A stretch of DNA of 64,000 bases from Maridesulfovibrio bastinii DSM 16055 (GCF_000429985.1 NZ_AUCX01000010.1:124001-188000); one strand, 5' to 3'; positions 1-9,140 are shown, counted from the first letter of the stretch. Numbers and translations are program-made. Notes: a model not told the origin generated them from the letters alone.

Positions 1-329
1 GCGGAATCTTCCCCTTCAAATCAAACATGCAGAAACGCTTTCAGGCTCTTGGCTACAGGGAGATAAAACTCACTCAGGAGACTCCTCTCGGACCGGAAGG
101 TACAGTGATCAGAGGACACGAGTTTCATTATTCAAATCTGGATGCAGTTCCCGAAGACAGTGGCACAGCCTACGAAGTGTATGCCAGAAATGCCGAACCC
201 AGACGTGAAGGCTACATTATAAACAATAATTCTATCGGAAGTTATATTCATCTCCACTTTGCCAGCAATCCGTCTGCAGCGGTAAATTTTGTTGAAGCCT
301 GCCTCAAGGCCAAGGATGATACCGATTAG
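1..329 (+). CDS. cbiA: Cobyrinate a,c-diamide synthase, 3' end only
   Basis: This is the C-terminal end of the glutamine-dependent enzyme that amidates the a and c side chains of cobyrinate in corrin synthesis. The frame is open from the window edge (first full codon at position 3), so the gene starts upstream. The visible part is the glutamine amidotransferase tail: a YRE segment followed by LGPEGTVIRGHEFHYS, in which the R-G-H-E-F-H-Y-S stretch carries the His of the class I amidotransferase triad, and the closing YIHLHFAS motif typical of CobB/CbiA ends. It lies 12 bases before dinB and upstream of cbiD, cbiET and cbiF, which fits a cobalamin operon. Whether it is the cobyrinate or the hydrogenobyrinate enzyme cannot be read from this fragment; the CbiD/CbiT neighbours favour the anaerobic cobalt-early pathway. 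Confidence 0.85.
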   Translation, partial: GIFPFKSNMQKRFQALGYREIKLTQETPLGPEGTVIRGHEFHYSNLDAVPEDSGTAYEVYARNAEPRREGYIINNNSIGSYIHLHFASNPSAAVNFVEACLKAKDDTD

Positions 330-341
330 CCGGAAACAGCT

Positions 342-1502
342 ATGCAGCAATTTATAATGCATGTTGATATGGATGCTTTTTTTGCTTCCGTTGAGCAACT
401 GGATAACCCCGAGCTGAGGGGCAAACCAGTGGCTGTTGGCGGAGAAAGCAGCCGCTCGGTCATTTCTGCGGCATCATACGAAATCCGTAAATACGGGGTA
501 CACTCCGCAATGCCGGTAGGACAGGCTTTGAAGCTTTGTCCGCATGCTATTATTATACCTGGTAGAAGAGACCGCTATAAAGAACTGTCCAAGATCATAA
601 TGGGGATTCTTTCAGACTATTCTCCGGTTGTGGAGCAGGCCTCAATTGATGAAGCGTATCTGGATATCACCGGGACGGAAAAACTCTTCGGTCCACCGCA
701 AAAACTTGGTGCCACAATAAAAAAAAGGATCAAAAAGGAAACAGGTCTGACGGCATCGGTAGGAATAGCCCCTGTAAAATTTCTGGCTAAAATAGCCTCT
801 GACCTGCAAAAACCGGATGGACTTTCCTTTATCCATCCAGATGAAGTTGAAGGCTTTATGGCTGAACTGCCTATAGAAAAAATTCCGGGGGTCGGCAAAA
901 AATCAGTACCCCTTTTCCATTCACTGGCGGTGTACAAGGCTGCGGACCTTCTCCGTTATTCCCGTGAATTCTGGAAAAACAAAATCGGCGAACGCGGACC
1001 TGTTCTTTATAACAAAGCTCTGGGCATCGATCCTTCACGGGTGACACCTGAAAGTGCAATCAAATCCTCCAGTGCTGAAAACACATTTGGTGAAGACATA
1101 AGCAGCATAGCGGAGTTAAAAAAATGGCTGCTTATCCAGTCTGAACGAGTTGCCGGAGAACTGCGCAAAAATGAAGTTAAAGGGCGAACCGTCACTGTAA
1201 AAATCAAATACCCCGACTTCAGACAGATTACCCGCAGCAGATCACTTGAGACCCCAACTTCACACGCCATGACAATTTATGAAACCGGTTGCGCAATACT
1301 TGATGTTCTGGGAAATACCGGGCCGGTAAGACTCATTGGAATCGGAGTTTCAAATTTCGGCAAGAAACAGGTTCATTTATCCCTTTTCGAGGAAAAAGAC
1401 GAAGGACGTCTTGATAAACTTGATCAGGCCGTGGACAGAGTGCGTGAAAAATTCGGAAAATCAATGCTCACCAGAGCCGGACTGCTGGACCGCGGCAAAT
1501 GA
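342..1502 (+). CDS. dinB: DNA polymerase IV (Y-family, DinB)
   Basis: Error-prone Y-family polymerase for translesion synthesis, 386 aa, a normal length. The N-terminal palm motif HVDMDAFFASVEQ supplies metal-binding Asp9, and SIDEAYLD supplies the catalytic Asp103-Glu104 pair. A helix-hairpin-helix (IPGVGKK, near residue 185) and a little-finger domain in the last 120 residues follow. The ATG at 342 is preferred over the one at 357 because the family usually has a few residues before the HVDMDAFF motif; neither has a strong ribosome-binding site. The gene sits 12 bases after the cobyrinate synthase gene, and its stop overlaps the ribosome-binding site of cbiD, so a DNA-damage polymerase is probably co-transcribed with cobalamin genes. 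No LexA-type operator is visible directly upstream. Confidence 0.95.
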   Translation: MQQFIMHVDMDAFFASVEQLDNPELRGKPVAVGGESSRSVISAASYEIRKYGVHSAMPVGQALKLCPHAIIIPGRRDRYKELSKIIMGILSDYSPVVEQASIDEAYLDITGTEKLFGPPQKLGATIKKRIKKETGLTASVGIAPVKFLAKIASDLQKPDGLSFIHPDEVEGFMAELPIEKIPGVGKKSVPLFHSLAVYKAADLLRYSREFWKNKIGERGPVLYNKALGIDPSRVTPESAIKSSSAENTFGEDISSIAELKKWLLIQSERVAGELRKNEVKGRTVTVKIKYPDFRQITRSRSLETPTSHAMTIYETGCAILDVLGNTGPVRLIGIGVSNFGKKQVHLSLFEEKDEGRLDKLDQAVDRVREKFGKSMLTRAGLLDRGK

Positions 1503-1515
1503 AGGATTTAAAATT

Positions 1516-2649
1516 TTGAGCGATCTTAGAGAGGGATATACCACCGGAAGCTGTGTTGCGGCGGCGGCCAAAGCTGCGTTGCGGATGCTGGCAGGCCTTG
1601 ATATCCCGGATATCATAAGTGTTCCATTCCCCCCCGGAGCCACGAAGAACAGCAAAGGCAGAATAGAGGTTCCGCTTAAAAGCTCATCTCGTAACGGAGC
1701 GAAAGTAAGATCGGCAGTTATTAAAGACGGAGGCGATGATCCTGACGCGACACACGGGGCTGAAATAGCGACCGAGGTTGAACTTCTGGCAGGAGAGGAG
1801 CCACTTTCGGTTGAACTCGACGGCGGCACAGGGGTTGGCCGGGTCACGCTGCCGGGATTACCGGTTGAAGTAGGTCAGGCGGCCATAAATCCATCTCCGC
1901 GCGCTCAGATACTCTGCTCCATAAGCGAAGAATTACAGCTCATAAAAAAGCTGCGCCCTTCTTTCCCGGAGACCGGGATACTGCGGGTTACAGTCGAGGT
2001 TCCTGACGGCGAAAAAATAGCAGCTTCAACAATGAATCCTCAACTGGGGATAATAGGTGGAATTTCAATACTCGGGACTCAGGGTATTGTGAGACCCTAC
2101 AGCCATGAATCATTCAAAGCATCAATCTCCATGGGGCTTGATGTTGCCTATGCCTGCGGATATCGGCATGCGGTTTTCACTACAGGCAGAAGAAGCCAGC
2201 GACTGTATTCCGAAAGACACCCTCAGATTCCTGAACAGAGCATAATTCAGGCTGCCGATTTTTTTAAATACAGCATGATTGAAGCAGCACAGAAAGGATT
2301 CACACGAGTAAGCTGGTCACTTTTTTTCGGAAAGCTGGTAAAACATGCTCAGGGTTTTCCATACACCCATGCGAAAGATTGGAAAATTGACTTTAAACTA
2401 CTGGCTAAATGGTCCGGCTGCTGCGGCTTCCCCGATAAAATCAACATAGAAATACAAGGTGCAAATACCGCCAGACAGGTTCTGCAAATGATTCAGGATT
2501 TTCCTCAGGCTGAAACCCTATACACTTTTCTGATAAACAAAGCGCAATCCTCGGCCCGAAAATTCTGCACAGAGGTATCAGAAACAACTCCTCAGATAGA
2601 CTATGCTCTCTTTGACTTTGACGGTACACTTCTCAGTGAGCGGGATTGA
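1516..2649 (+). CDS. cbiD: Cobalt-precorrin-5B C1-methyltransferase
   Basis: Anaerobic cobalamin enzyme that methylates C1 of cobalt-precorrin-5B, 377 aa. The N-terminus reads LREGYTTGSCVAAAAKAAL, the family hallmark; MNPQLGIIGGISILGTQGIV in the middle is the second conserved block. The frame is open further upstream into dinB, but homology begins at LREGYTTGS, so I take the TTG at 1516, nine bases after AAGGA (1502-1506). This makes the gene abut dinB, with the ribosome-binding site straddling the dinB stop. The last residues (YALFDFDGTLLS) look like a HAD phosphatase motif, but CbiD proteins normally end in a hydrophobic strand of this kind, so no fusion is inferred. The next gene, cbiET, follows after about 200 bases. 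Confidence 0.93.
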   Translation: MSDLREGYTTGSCVAAAAKAALRMLAGLDIPDIISVPFPPGATKNSKGRIEVPLKSSSRNGAKVRSAVIKDGGDDPDATHGAEIATEVELLAGEEPLSVELDGGTGVGRVTLPGLPVEVGQAAINPSPRAQILCSISEELQLIKKLRPSFPETGILRVTVEVPDGEKIAASTMNPQLGIIGGISILGTQGIVRPYSHESFKASISMGLDVAYACGYRHAVFTTGRRSQRLYSERHPQIPEQSIIQAADFFKYSMIEAAQKGFTRVSWSLFFGKLVKHAQGFPYTHAKDWKIDFKLLAKWSGCCGFPDKINIEIQGANTARQVLQMIQDFPQAETLYTFLINKAQSSARKFCTEVSETTPQIDYALFDFDGTLLSERD

Positions 2650-2723
2650 ATCTTTCAGACAGGCACATGGCACTGTTTTTAAATATCAAACGCTATTTTA
2701 ATCATTAAATAAAATACTTCTTG

Positions 2724-2790
2724 CCCTCTGGTTAATCCGGTGCAACCATTCCAACCTCTTCAAAGGTTGAACGCATCTTGGAATCAAACA
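2724..2790 (+). promoter_or_regulatory. Overlapping dyads between cbiD and cbiET
   Basis: The 202-base gap before cbiET holds an outer inverted repeat ATTCCAA/TTGGAAT (2748-2754 and 2778-2784) and an inner one CAACCT/AGGTTG (2752-2757 and 2764-2769). They share the bases CAA at 2752-2754, so the two stems cannot form together. A further TGGTT/AACCA pair lies just upstream. A TATAAT hexamer follows shortly after, but it has no convincing -35 at the right distance. The element could be a leader hairpin or an operator. No cobalamin riboswitch core was found. Confidence 0.3.
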
Positions 2791-2851
2791 AAATGATATA
2801 ATTATATTATCCACTGAAACAAATCTGAAAGCTGATTTAAACGGGGTCAAC

Positions 2852-4066
2852 ATGAGTAAAATTGATCTTATCGGAGCATATCCCGGTTCACTGGAACTGA
2901 CAGCGCAGGGATATAAATCACTTAATGAAACAAATGTTGTTATCGGATCGCAAAGGCTTCTTGATTCCCTGCAGAACTATGCAGGGGAAAAGCAGCTTCT
3001 TAAACTTCCTCTTGAAAAGACCTTTTCAGAAATAGAAAAATTTATCTCCGCCGACAAAAAAGTCGCCGTGCTTGCTGATGGAGACCCGCTTTTTTACGGG
3101 GTCGGAGCCAGACTTTTCCAAAAATTCCCGGAAGAACAGATTACGGTATATCCCAACGTCACAACTGTTTCACTGGCGGCTTCCAAAGCAGGCATTCCCT
3201 GGAATGACATTCAGGTTATTTCTCTTCACGGTCGCAATGAATACTATCCCCTATTCGGATTGATACAGCGCAGAACCAATGTTGCCATTTTCACAGACAG
3301 CGAAAACACTCCCAGCCGCATAGCCCAAAGACTGGTAAGAAGAGGTGTCAACGGGCTTGAAATGAAGATTTTCTCCATGCTCGGTACCAGCGAAGAAAAA
3401 ATCGAGAGTGGAGTTCCTGAAGATTTTCTCAAACATGATCAGGCTGATCTGAATATAGTATTTCTGCTCCCTGAAAAAGAACATCACCTCAAGGCGACTC
3501 TGGGCTGCGATGACAGGGTATATATCAAGGAACGGGGACTTATCACCAAAAAAGCCGTGCGCTGTACCGGCATAGGTATGCTGGATCTGCATGACGGCCA
3601 GACTATATGGGACCTTGGTGCAGGTTGCGGTTCGGTAGCTATTGAAGCTTCTGTTGTGGCCCGCTGCGCCAGAGTTGTTGCCGTTGAAAAAAATAAAGAC
3701 CGTCTCAAAATGATCCGTGAAAACATACAACAGTTCCGGGCCTGGAGTATAAAAGTGGTTGAAGGCGAAATGCCTGACTGCCTTGACGATCTTCCTGCAC
3801 CGGACCGTATTTTTATCGGAGGCGGTATAGGCAGGGACAGTTCTGTAATTGAACGTGCTGCCGGATGTCTTAAACCCGGAGGTAAAATGGTTGTCCATGC
3901 TATTTTAATGGGGAGTATAGAACGGACCGTAAAAACATTTGAAAATCTGAACTGGCGCTGGGAAGCTATGCAGATTCAATGCAGCGTGAGTGATGAAATT
4001 GCCGGGGATCACCGATTTCAGGCCCAGAATCCGGTAACCATTTTCATGGCTAAGAAGCCGTCTTAA
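2852..4066 (+). CDS. cbiET: Fused cobalt-precorrin-7 C5-methyltransferase / C15-methyltransferase (CbiE-CbiT)
   Basis: Bifunctional corrin-ring enzyme of 404 aa, equivalent to CobL of the aerobic pathway. Residues 1 to about 200 form the CbiE tetrapyrrole methylase domain (GAYPGSLELT near the start, VLADGDPLFYGVG for the substrate loop). Residues about 215-404 form the CbiT class I methyltransferase, with its SAM motif DLGAGCGSVAIEAS near residue 254 and IFIGGGIGRD further on. The CbiT half adds the C15 methyl and removes the C12 acetate carboxylate. The start has an upstream ACGGGGTCAAC stretch as a modest ribosome-binding site. It runs four bases ahead of cbiF, so the two are translated from one message. 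Confidence 0.93.
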   Translation: MSKIDLIGAYPGSLELTAQGYKSLNETNVVIGSQRLLDSLQNYAGEKQLLKLPLEKTFSEIEKFISADKKVAVLADGDPLFYGVGARLFQKFPEEQITVYPNVTTVSLAASKAGIPWNDIQVISLHGRNEYYPLFGLIQRRTNVAIFTDSENTPSRIAQRLVRRGVNGLEMKIFSMLGTSEEKIESGVPEDFLKHDQADLNIVFLLPEKEHHLKATLGCDDRVYIKERGLITKKAVRCTGIGMLDLHDGQTIWDLGAGCGSVAIEASVVARCARVVAVEKNKDRLKMIRENIQQFRAWSIKVVEGEMPDCLDDLPAPDRIFIGGGIGRDSSVIERAAGCLKPGGKMVVHAILMGSIERTVKTFENLNWRWEAMQIQCSVSDEIAGDHRFQAQNPVTIFMAKKPS

Positions 4067-4070
4067 GCTT

Positions 4071-4835
4071 ATGGGAAAAGTTTATTTTATAGGTGCCGGA
4101 CCCGGTGATCCGGAACTTATCACCGTCAAAGGGCAAAGGATAATAAGTGAGGCTGCGCTGATACTTTACGCAGGCTCACTTGTGCCGGAAGCAGTGCTTG
4201 AAAAAGCCTCTGAAAATGCCCGGATCGAAAATTCAGCCTCCATGTCGCTTGCCGAAACCAATGCCCTGCTCACAGAATATGCGCAGGCGGGAAATACTGT
4301 TGCCAGAGTTCATACCGGCGATCCCGCCCTGTATGGAGCAGTGCAGGAACAGGCGGAACTGCTGGCACAGGCCGGGATAGAATATGAGATCATACCCGGA
4401 GTTACTTCGGCATGTGCAGCGGCTGCGGCTTCAGGCTCTTCATTCACTGTACCCGGAGGCACACAGACACTCATTCTGACCAGAATGGCGGGACGAACTC
4501 CGGTTCCCGAAGAAGAATCCATAAAGGTTCTTGCTGCACACAAAACAGCTATGGCCGTTTATCTTTCTGCGTCCAGACCTGAAGATCTGCGTGCAGAACT
4601 GCTTGCCGGAGGACTTGATCCTGAAACAAAGGTTGTGCTGGGCTACCGCATAGGATGGCCGGAAGAAAAAAGTGTTGTCACTACAATAGAAAACATGGCT
4701 GTAGAAACGGTAAAACATGGTTTTAACCGCCAGACAGTATTCCTCATTCTTCCAAAGGAAGTGGCTGCGGCTTCAAAGCTCTACGATTCAGGATTTACCC
4801 ACATGTTCAGGGATGCTTCAGAAAACAAAGAATAA
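4071..4835 (+). CDS. cbiF: Cobalt-precorrin-4 C11-methyltransferase
   Basis: Class III SAM methyltransferase, 254 aa, that adds the C11 methyl to the corrin ring (CbiF/CobM). The SAM-binding loop IGAGPGDPELITVKG is at residues 7-21, VARVHTGDPALYGAVQEQ carries the second glycine/aspartate loop, and YEIIPGVTSACAAAA is the third conserved block. Length and motif order match the family. The closely related methylases CbiL, CbiH and CbiF differ mainly in the region around VHTGDPALYGA, which here is the CbiF/CobM type. It starts four bases after cbiET and is followed after 21 bases by the YjbQ-family gene. Confidence 0.93.
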   Translation: MGKVYFIGAGPGDPELITVKGQRIISEAALILYAGSLVPEAVLEKASENARIENSASMSLAETNALLTEYAQAGNTVARVHTGDPALYGAVQEQAELLAQAGIEYEIIPGVTSACAAAAASGSSFTVPGGTQTLILTRMAGRTPVPEEESIKVLAAHKTAMAVYLSASRPEDLRAELLAGGLDPETKVVLGYRIGWPEEKSVVTTIENMAVETVKHGFNRQTVFLILPKEVAAASKLYDSGFTHMFRDASENKE

Positions 4836-4856
4836 AACTGATGCAGGAGTAATGTA

Positions 4857-5246
4857 ATGGAGACAATACAAATCAGAACCGGCCGCAGAGAAGAAATGGC
4901 TGATATAACTCCGGCTGTGCGCCGCCTGATAAAAGAAAACGGGTGGTCCGATGGGATTCTGCTGCTTTACTGTCCTCACACTACCGGAGCAATAACGGTC
5001 AATGAAGGAGCTGATCCTGACGTTGTCAGGGACATTACCATCAATATGAACAAGCTTGTACCGCTAAATGGAGACTACCTTCATGCTGAAGGTAACTCTG
5101 ATGCACATATAAAATCCTCCATGTTCGGATGTGAGCAGATGCTTATAGTTGAAGCAGGAGACATCCAGCTTGGAACATGGCAGAAAATCTATTTCTGTGA
5201 ATTCGACGGGCCGCGCTCAAGAAAAATATGGGCTAAATTTATTTAA
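4857..5246 (+). CDS. YjbQ/UPF0047 family protein
   Basis: A 129-aa protein of the YjbQ (UPF0047) family. The conserved signature is visible: LLYCPHTTGAITVNEGADPDV, with the histidine-threonine-threonine core, then HAEGNSDAHIKSSMFG and the C-terminal QIYFCEFDGPR-like run (QKIYFCEFDGPRSRK). Some family members can make thiamine phosphate in vitro, so databases often call them secondary thiamine-phosphate synthases; the physiological role is not settled. The gene follows cbiF by 21 bases with AGGAG just before its ATG, so it closes the cobalamin transcription unit. Nothing in the sequence shows a corrin function. Confidence 0.85.
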   Translation: METIQIRTGRREEMADITPAVRRLIKENGWSDGILLLYCPHTTGAITVNEGADPDVVRDITINMNKLVPLNGDYLHAEGNSDAHIKSSMFGCEQMLIVEAGDIQLGTWQKIYFCEFDGPRSRKIWAKFI

Positions 5247-5264
5247 CGGCCATACTTTTTTATG

Positions 5265-5302
5265 CAATGATATAATTTGATCGGAATACTGTCCGATATC
5301 AT
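5265..5302 (+). promoter_or_regulatory. Imperfect inverted repeat after the cobalamin unit
   Basis: AATGATAT at 5265-5272 and CGGA a few bases on pair with TCCGATATCATT ending at 5302, with an eight-base bulge in the left arm. It lies just after the YjbQ-family stop codon and could stabilise the 3' end of the message. No U-run follows, so it is not a standard intrinsic terminator. Confidence 0.3.
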
Positions 5303-5509
5303 TATCTAGAGTTAGCTACAGCACAAATAATAACAACTTAATAAAAAAACATTCTTTCAACTGTAGCAATTTTCAATTATGATTGCATCTATTCCCACTA
5401 TTAGTATAGAGTTGAACAGTGTCAAAAATTCCGGTTGAGACTTATTTTATACCAGGATTGTCAACCGTTCGATAGATAAAACCAGACAACCGTTAAACAA
5501 GGAGACCAA

Positions 5510-8203
5510 ATGCGTTTCTTTGACTCAATGTCCATCCGAAGCAAACTGCTTATATCAAGTATTATTTTTTCGCTTCCTATAGCTATGCTTCTCTATTTCT
5601 CGGAAGCCGGTATTCAGCACGATATTAATTTTTCTCAGCTGGAAATATACGGTAACAAATATCAAAAACCGCTTCAGCACGCTTTGGAAAACTTTCCGGA
5701 TCTGGTTGGCGGACTCCTCTCGGATGACAGTGCTCAGGTCAACTCTGCAGTCTCCAATATTGATGATAGCCTAAGATCACTTGCCAAAATCCATGACGAA
5801 ATAGGCAAAGAGCTACAGTTTACCCCTGAGGGTCTGGAAATGCGCAACAGAGGTGATCTTTATTATCCAGACTTCATGTCGCGCTGGAATACTTTAAAGT
5901 CCAATCTCAATAAAAATGATCTTACCAAGGTAAAACGTACCGTAGAAGATATTGAAGGTCTCATCTCTCACGGGGGAGATACTTCAAATCTTATTCTCGA
6001 CCCGGATCTGGATAGTTACTACCTGATGGATGTAACTCTGCTGGGTATCCCTGCGGCCCATTCAAGACTGGCGAAAATAGCTGCTCTGGCTTTACCGGAC
6101 CTTAAAAAAGTACACTTGAACAGGGAAGAATCAACAGAACTCTCCATTCTCGTAAGCCAGCTTAATGATGATCAGGCCCGCATTAAAAGCTCAATTGATA
6201 CAGCCCTCAATGAAGACCCTAATTTTTATGGTAAAAATCCATCCATGCATAAAAGCTTACTCCCTAAATATCATGAGTATGCAACTGCAAATGATGCCTT
6301 GATAAGAATGCTGCAGGAAATGTCCAATCAGGAGCATCCTGCCGGGTTGAAAAGAGCTATCAGTCAAACAGCACATGCGCTCGGAGCTCTATGGGATACC
6401 GCAGACAGTGAAATGAATACACTTCTGTCAACACGCATCAGCAGCTACAGAGGTGATATGATCAAATCACTGGTCAACACTCTTGTAGTATTGTTTATTG
6501 CGCTGATCACGGTATGGTTCAGCGGCAGATCCATTTTAAAATCCTTACGGACAATCCGTGAATATGCTGAAAAGATAGATAACGGAGAACTGGATGCTGA
6601 AATAACAGATAATCTGCCACCCAATATACTGTCTCTTAAAAATGCCATCAATTCTATGGTTGTTAAGCTTATAGAAGAAAATAAAATCGCCGATGAAAAT
6701 GTCCAGAAAGCAGATCTGGCGAGACAGGAAGTACAGGATACGCTTAAAAAAGCTGAAGAACAGCATACTTTTATCCAGCAGCAGAAAGAAGAACTTTCCA
6801 AAGTCGGTGTTAAGGTAAACAAGCTTGCCGAACAGGTTGCAGCTTCTTCAGAAATACTTTCAAGTTCTGCTGATGAGCAGGCCCGCGGCGCGGATTCGCA
6901 GAGAGAAGAATCAGAAGCCGTAGCAACAGCTATGGAAGAAATGACCGCAACAGTAATGGAAGTTGCTCACAATGCTTCATCAACCGCTCAGGCTGCCAAT
7001 GAAGGATCGGTCTCAGCCCGTAAGGGTTCTGAACTGGTTCAAGTAGCTATTCAGTCAGTGCGGAGCGTTTCAAGCTCTGCCGGAGAACTGGAAGCAGTGC
7101 TCAACACCCTTGAAGGCCGGGCAGAGGAAATTGGACGCATAATCTCAGTTATCAACGATATAGCAGACCAGACCAACCTTCTCGCTCTTAATGCTGCAAT
7201 TGAAGCGGCAAGAGCCGGAGAAGCAGGTAGAGGATTTGCCGTTGTTGCTGACGAAGTCCGCAAACTTGCTGAAAAAACAATGGAAGCCACTAAAGAAGTT
7301 GAGGCCGCTATAAGCCATATTCAGGAAGGCTCGCTGGAAGCTGTTCAGTCAATGGACACAACCAAGCAGCATGTTGAAAAATCTTCACAATCTTCGGAAC
7401 AGGCCGGAGAAGCCCTTGAAGATATCATGCGCAGCATAGACGATATGAATATACGTATTTCCCAAATAGCCACCGCGGCTGAAGAACAATCCGCAGCTGC
7501 CGAAGAAATCAATGCCCGCATAGAGCAGATCAACGAAATTGCCGGAGATACTGCGGACAGTGCCACAGAAGCCAACCGCGAATCCAGTTCACTGGCAAAA
7601 CTCTCTCAGGAACTCCTGAACCTCTCCATGCAGTTCAAGACTGAAAAAATGGATGTTTCAAAACTCAGGAAATCCAAAGGAGAAATCAGAGGTATTCTTC
7701 CCAAAATCTACATGGGTTACATTGAGAGCAAATATGGAAACGATGTTATGGATTATATTTCCAAAGAAATGGGACATCCTTCCTTCCTGCCCGGTGGAGG
7801 ATACCCGGATCAGATTCTGCACCAGATGGCTGATCTGATTCATCAAAAGACCGGTGAATCCCAGAAAGAGTTTTTCAGCAAGGTGGGTAAGGCCAGTCTT
7901 GACAGTTTCAAACGGATGTACCGCAGATATTTCAAGGGTGACAACTTAAAGGAACTGTTGCTTTCAATGAATGAAATTCATAAAAACCTGACCAAAGATA
8001 ATCCGGGACTTAAACCACCGCGGTTCGAGTATGAAGACCTTGGGGACACCCTCATAATGACCTATATTTCTGATCGCGGTTATGGTGATTATTTTGTTGG
8101 CATTATTCAGGCGGCTGCCGATTACATGAAGGAAAAAGTTAAAATAAAATCAGAAAAGACCGGCAGCGGAGCAACAAAAGCAACAATCAAGTTTTTAGGC
8201 TGA
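5510..8203 (+). CDS. Methyl-accepting chemotaxis protein with a C-terminal H-NOX heme domain
   Basis: An 897-aa chemoreceptor. It has a membrane segment at about residues 12-30, a periplasmic helical sensor region, a second membrane segment at about 320-342, a HAMP linker, and a cytoplasmic signalling hairpin whose tip reads [20 protein letters not shown] (near 553-575). After the hairpin, residues about 728-886 form an H-NOX (heme-NO/O2 binding) domain: a His in [10 protein letters not shown] (His824) sits where the proximal heme ligand is expected, followed by PGLKPPRF and the diagnostic YxSxR motif as Y852-I-S-D-R856. The protein should couple gas or redox sensing to CheA signalling. The best-known H-NOX receptor has the domain at the N-terminus; here it is at the C-terminus. 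The ribosome-binding site AAGGAGACCAA is good. A strong terminator follows. Confidence 0.93.
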   Translation: MRFFDSMSIRSKLLISSIIFSLPIAMLLYFSEAGIQHDINFSQLEIYGNKYQKPLQHALENFPDLVGGLLSDDSAQVNSAVSNIDDSLRSLAKIHDEIGKELQFTPEGLEMRNRGDLYYPDFMSRWNTLKSNLNKNDLTKVKRTVEDIEGLISHGGDTSNLILDPDLDSYYLMDVTLLGIPAAHSRLAKIAALALPDLKKVHLNREESTELSILVSQLNDDQARIKSSIDTALNEDPNFYGKNPSMHKSLLPKYHEYATANDALIRMLQEMSNQEHPAGLKRAISQTAHALGALWDTADSEMNTLLSTRISSYRGDMIKSLVNTLVVLFIALITVWFSGRSILKSLRTIREYAEKIDNGELDAEITDNLPPNILSLKNAINSMVVKLIEENKIADENVQKADLARQEVQDTLKKAEEQHTFIQQQKEELSKVGVKVNKLAEQVAASSEILSSSADEQARGADSQREESEAVATAMEEMTATVMEVAHNASSTAQAANEGSVSARKGSELVQVAIQSVRSVSSSAGELEAVLNTLEGRAEEIGRIISVINDIADQTNLLALNAAIEAARAGEAGRGFAVVADEVRKLAEKTMEATKEVEAAISHIQEGSLEAVQSMDTTKQHVEKSSQSSEQAGEALEDIMRSIDDMNIRISQIATAAEEQSAAAEEINARIEQINEIAGDTADSATEANRESSSLAKLSQELLNLSMQFKTEKMDVSKLRKSKGEIRGILPKIYMGYIESKYGNDVMDYISKEMGHPSFLPGGGYPDQILHQMADLIHQKTGESQKEFFSKVGKASLDSFKRMYRRYFKGDNLKELLLSMNEIHKNLTKDNPGLKPPRFEYEDLGDTLIMTYISDRGYGDYFVGIIQAAADYMKEKVKIKSEKTGSGATKATIKFLG

Positions 8204-8210
8204 TAAATTG

Positions 8211-8243
8211 AAAGTCCCGGAACTCAGGTTCCGGGACTTTTTT
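8211..8243 (+). terminator. Intrinsic terminator of the H-NOX chemoreceptor gene
   Basis: A perfect 13-bp stem (AAAGTCCCGGAAC with GTTCCGGGACTTT, loop TCAG) is followed by a run of T. It begins eight bases after the chemoreceptor stop. A shorter T-rich stretch on the other side could also serve the convergent small gene. Confidence 0.9.
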
Positions 8244-8305
8244 TATGATCTCTTTTTTAAGTACGAAATACAGAACATATTATTGGAGCTACAATTTTTT
8301 TAATA

Positions 8306-8587
8306 TCAACAGTAACACATTATTCTTTCAAAGAATTGTGGAATTTCAAGCTTTGCTGCTTTCTCACCCTCCATGTTTTCAGAGCGTGAAGCCTCACCGA
8401 GAATCCTTTTCTTGGCCCCTTCAAGCACCATGCGCATACAGAATTTTGAGGCACAGCCCAGTCCCGGTTCAATAAACTTCATAATTTCTCTTCCGGCGGC
8501 AGTTGCTGCCTCTGTCCGTGTAAGACCACTACTTTGCAGATCTTTGGTCTTTCTTCTCACCAGTTCTTCAAAAAGGATAACATTCAT
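8306..8587 (-). CDS. Small protein of unknown function
   Basis: A 93-aa soluble, mostly helical protein that I do not recognise. The start at 8587 is chosen because GGGAGG lies six bases upstream of that ATG; the frame is open further but without a ribosome-binding site. It has a short stretch with two cysteines (GLGCASKFCMRM) and a C-terminal CYC ending, so metal binding or disulfide formation is possible but unproven. It is transcribed toward the chemoreceptor gene and stands alone, with its own 5' region facing the DUF4389 gene. Confidence 0.6.
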   Translation of the reverse strand: MNVILFEELVRRKTKDLQSSGLTRTEAATAAGREIMKFIEPGLGCASKFCMRMVLEGAKKRILGEASRSENMEGEKAAKLEIPQFFERIMCYC

Positions 8588-8816
8588 GGCATTCCTCCCG
8601 GCTTGAGACAAAATTTCGTTCACAGGGAATAGTAATGCAAAAAATAATCCGTTATTGCCGTTCAATCGTAAACCGGATACGCTGGCAACCCATAACCATT
8701 GAACCTATTTATATTTACTATAAAACCTTTTAAAAATTATGGCTAATCTTTTTTATCATAAAAACGGTAAAAAGCGCAGTTTCAAATATAACGTCCCCAA
8801 AAGCAGGAGCAGAAAA

Positions 8817-9131
8817 ATGCCGCACAACTTTCATAACAATCAGGACCGCATTGCTGTTTTCACCAGATTTCTGGTAACTCTGGTATGCCTCATCGCTTAT
8901 GAAATGCTTAAAATAGTGATCTATGCGTGTGTAATATTTCAGTATGCCTACCTGCTTATAGCCGGTAAAAACAGTGAACCCCTGAAACTTTTCTGCAACA
9001 AGCTGTCCATGTATATATACAGAATCCTGCGCTATGCCACCTTGAACGAAAACAGACGTCCCTTCCCTTTCGGAAGCCTGCCTACAGATAAAGAATGTGA
9101 AAAAAGCGCGGATACTATACATTTTCCTTAA
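8817..9131 (+). CDS. DUF4389-type membrane protein
   Basis: A 104-aa protein with one long hydrophobic segment (residues about 14-40, FLVTLVCLIAYEMLKIVIYA) and a conserved tail RILRYATLNENRRPFPF, which match the DUF4389 family of small inner-membrane proteins of unknown role. I choose the ATG at 8817 because AGGAG lies seven bases before it; an in-frame ATG at 8739 has no such site and would add a basic N-terminal tail. It ends nine bases before the SpoIIE-type phosphatase gene and is probably co-transcribed with it. Confidence 0.7.
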   Translation: MPHNFHNNQDRIAVFTRFLVTLVCLIAYEMLKIVIYACVIFQYAYLLIAGKNSEPLKLFCNKLSMYIYRILRYATLNENRRPFPFGSLPTDKECEKSADTIHFP

Positions 9132-9140
9132 GGATAAAAT

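Noticed and set aside
2600-2649. HAD phosphatase-like motif (FDFDGTLL) at the end of cbiD
   Set aside because: CbiD proteins commonly end in a strand of similar sequence, and there is no room for a HAD domain after it.
2650-2851. Cobalamin riboswitch before cbiET
   Set aside because: No B12-box or conserved core sequence was found; only small dyads are present.
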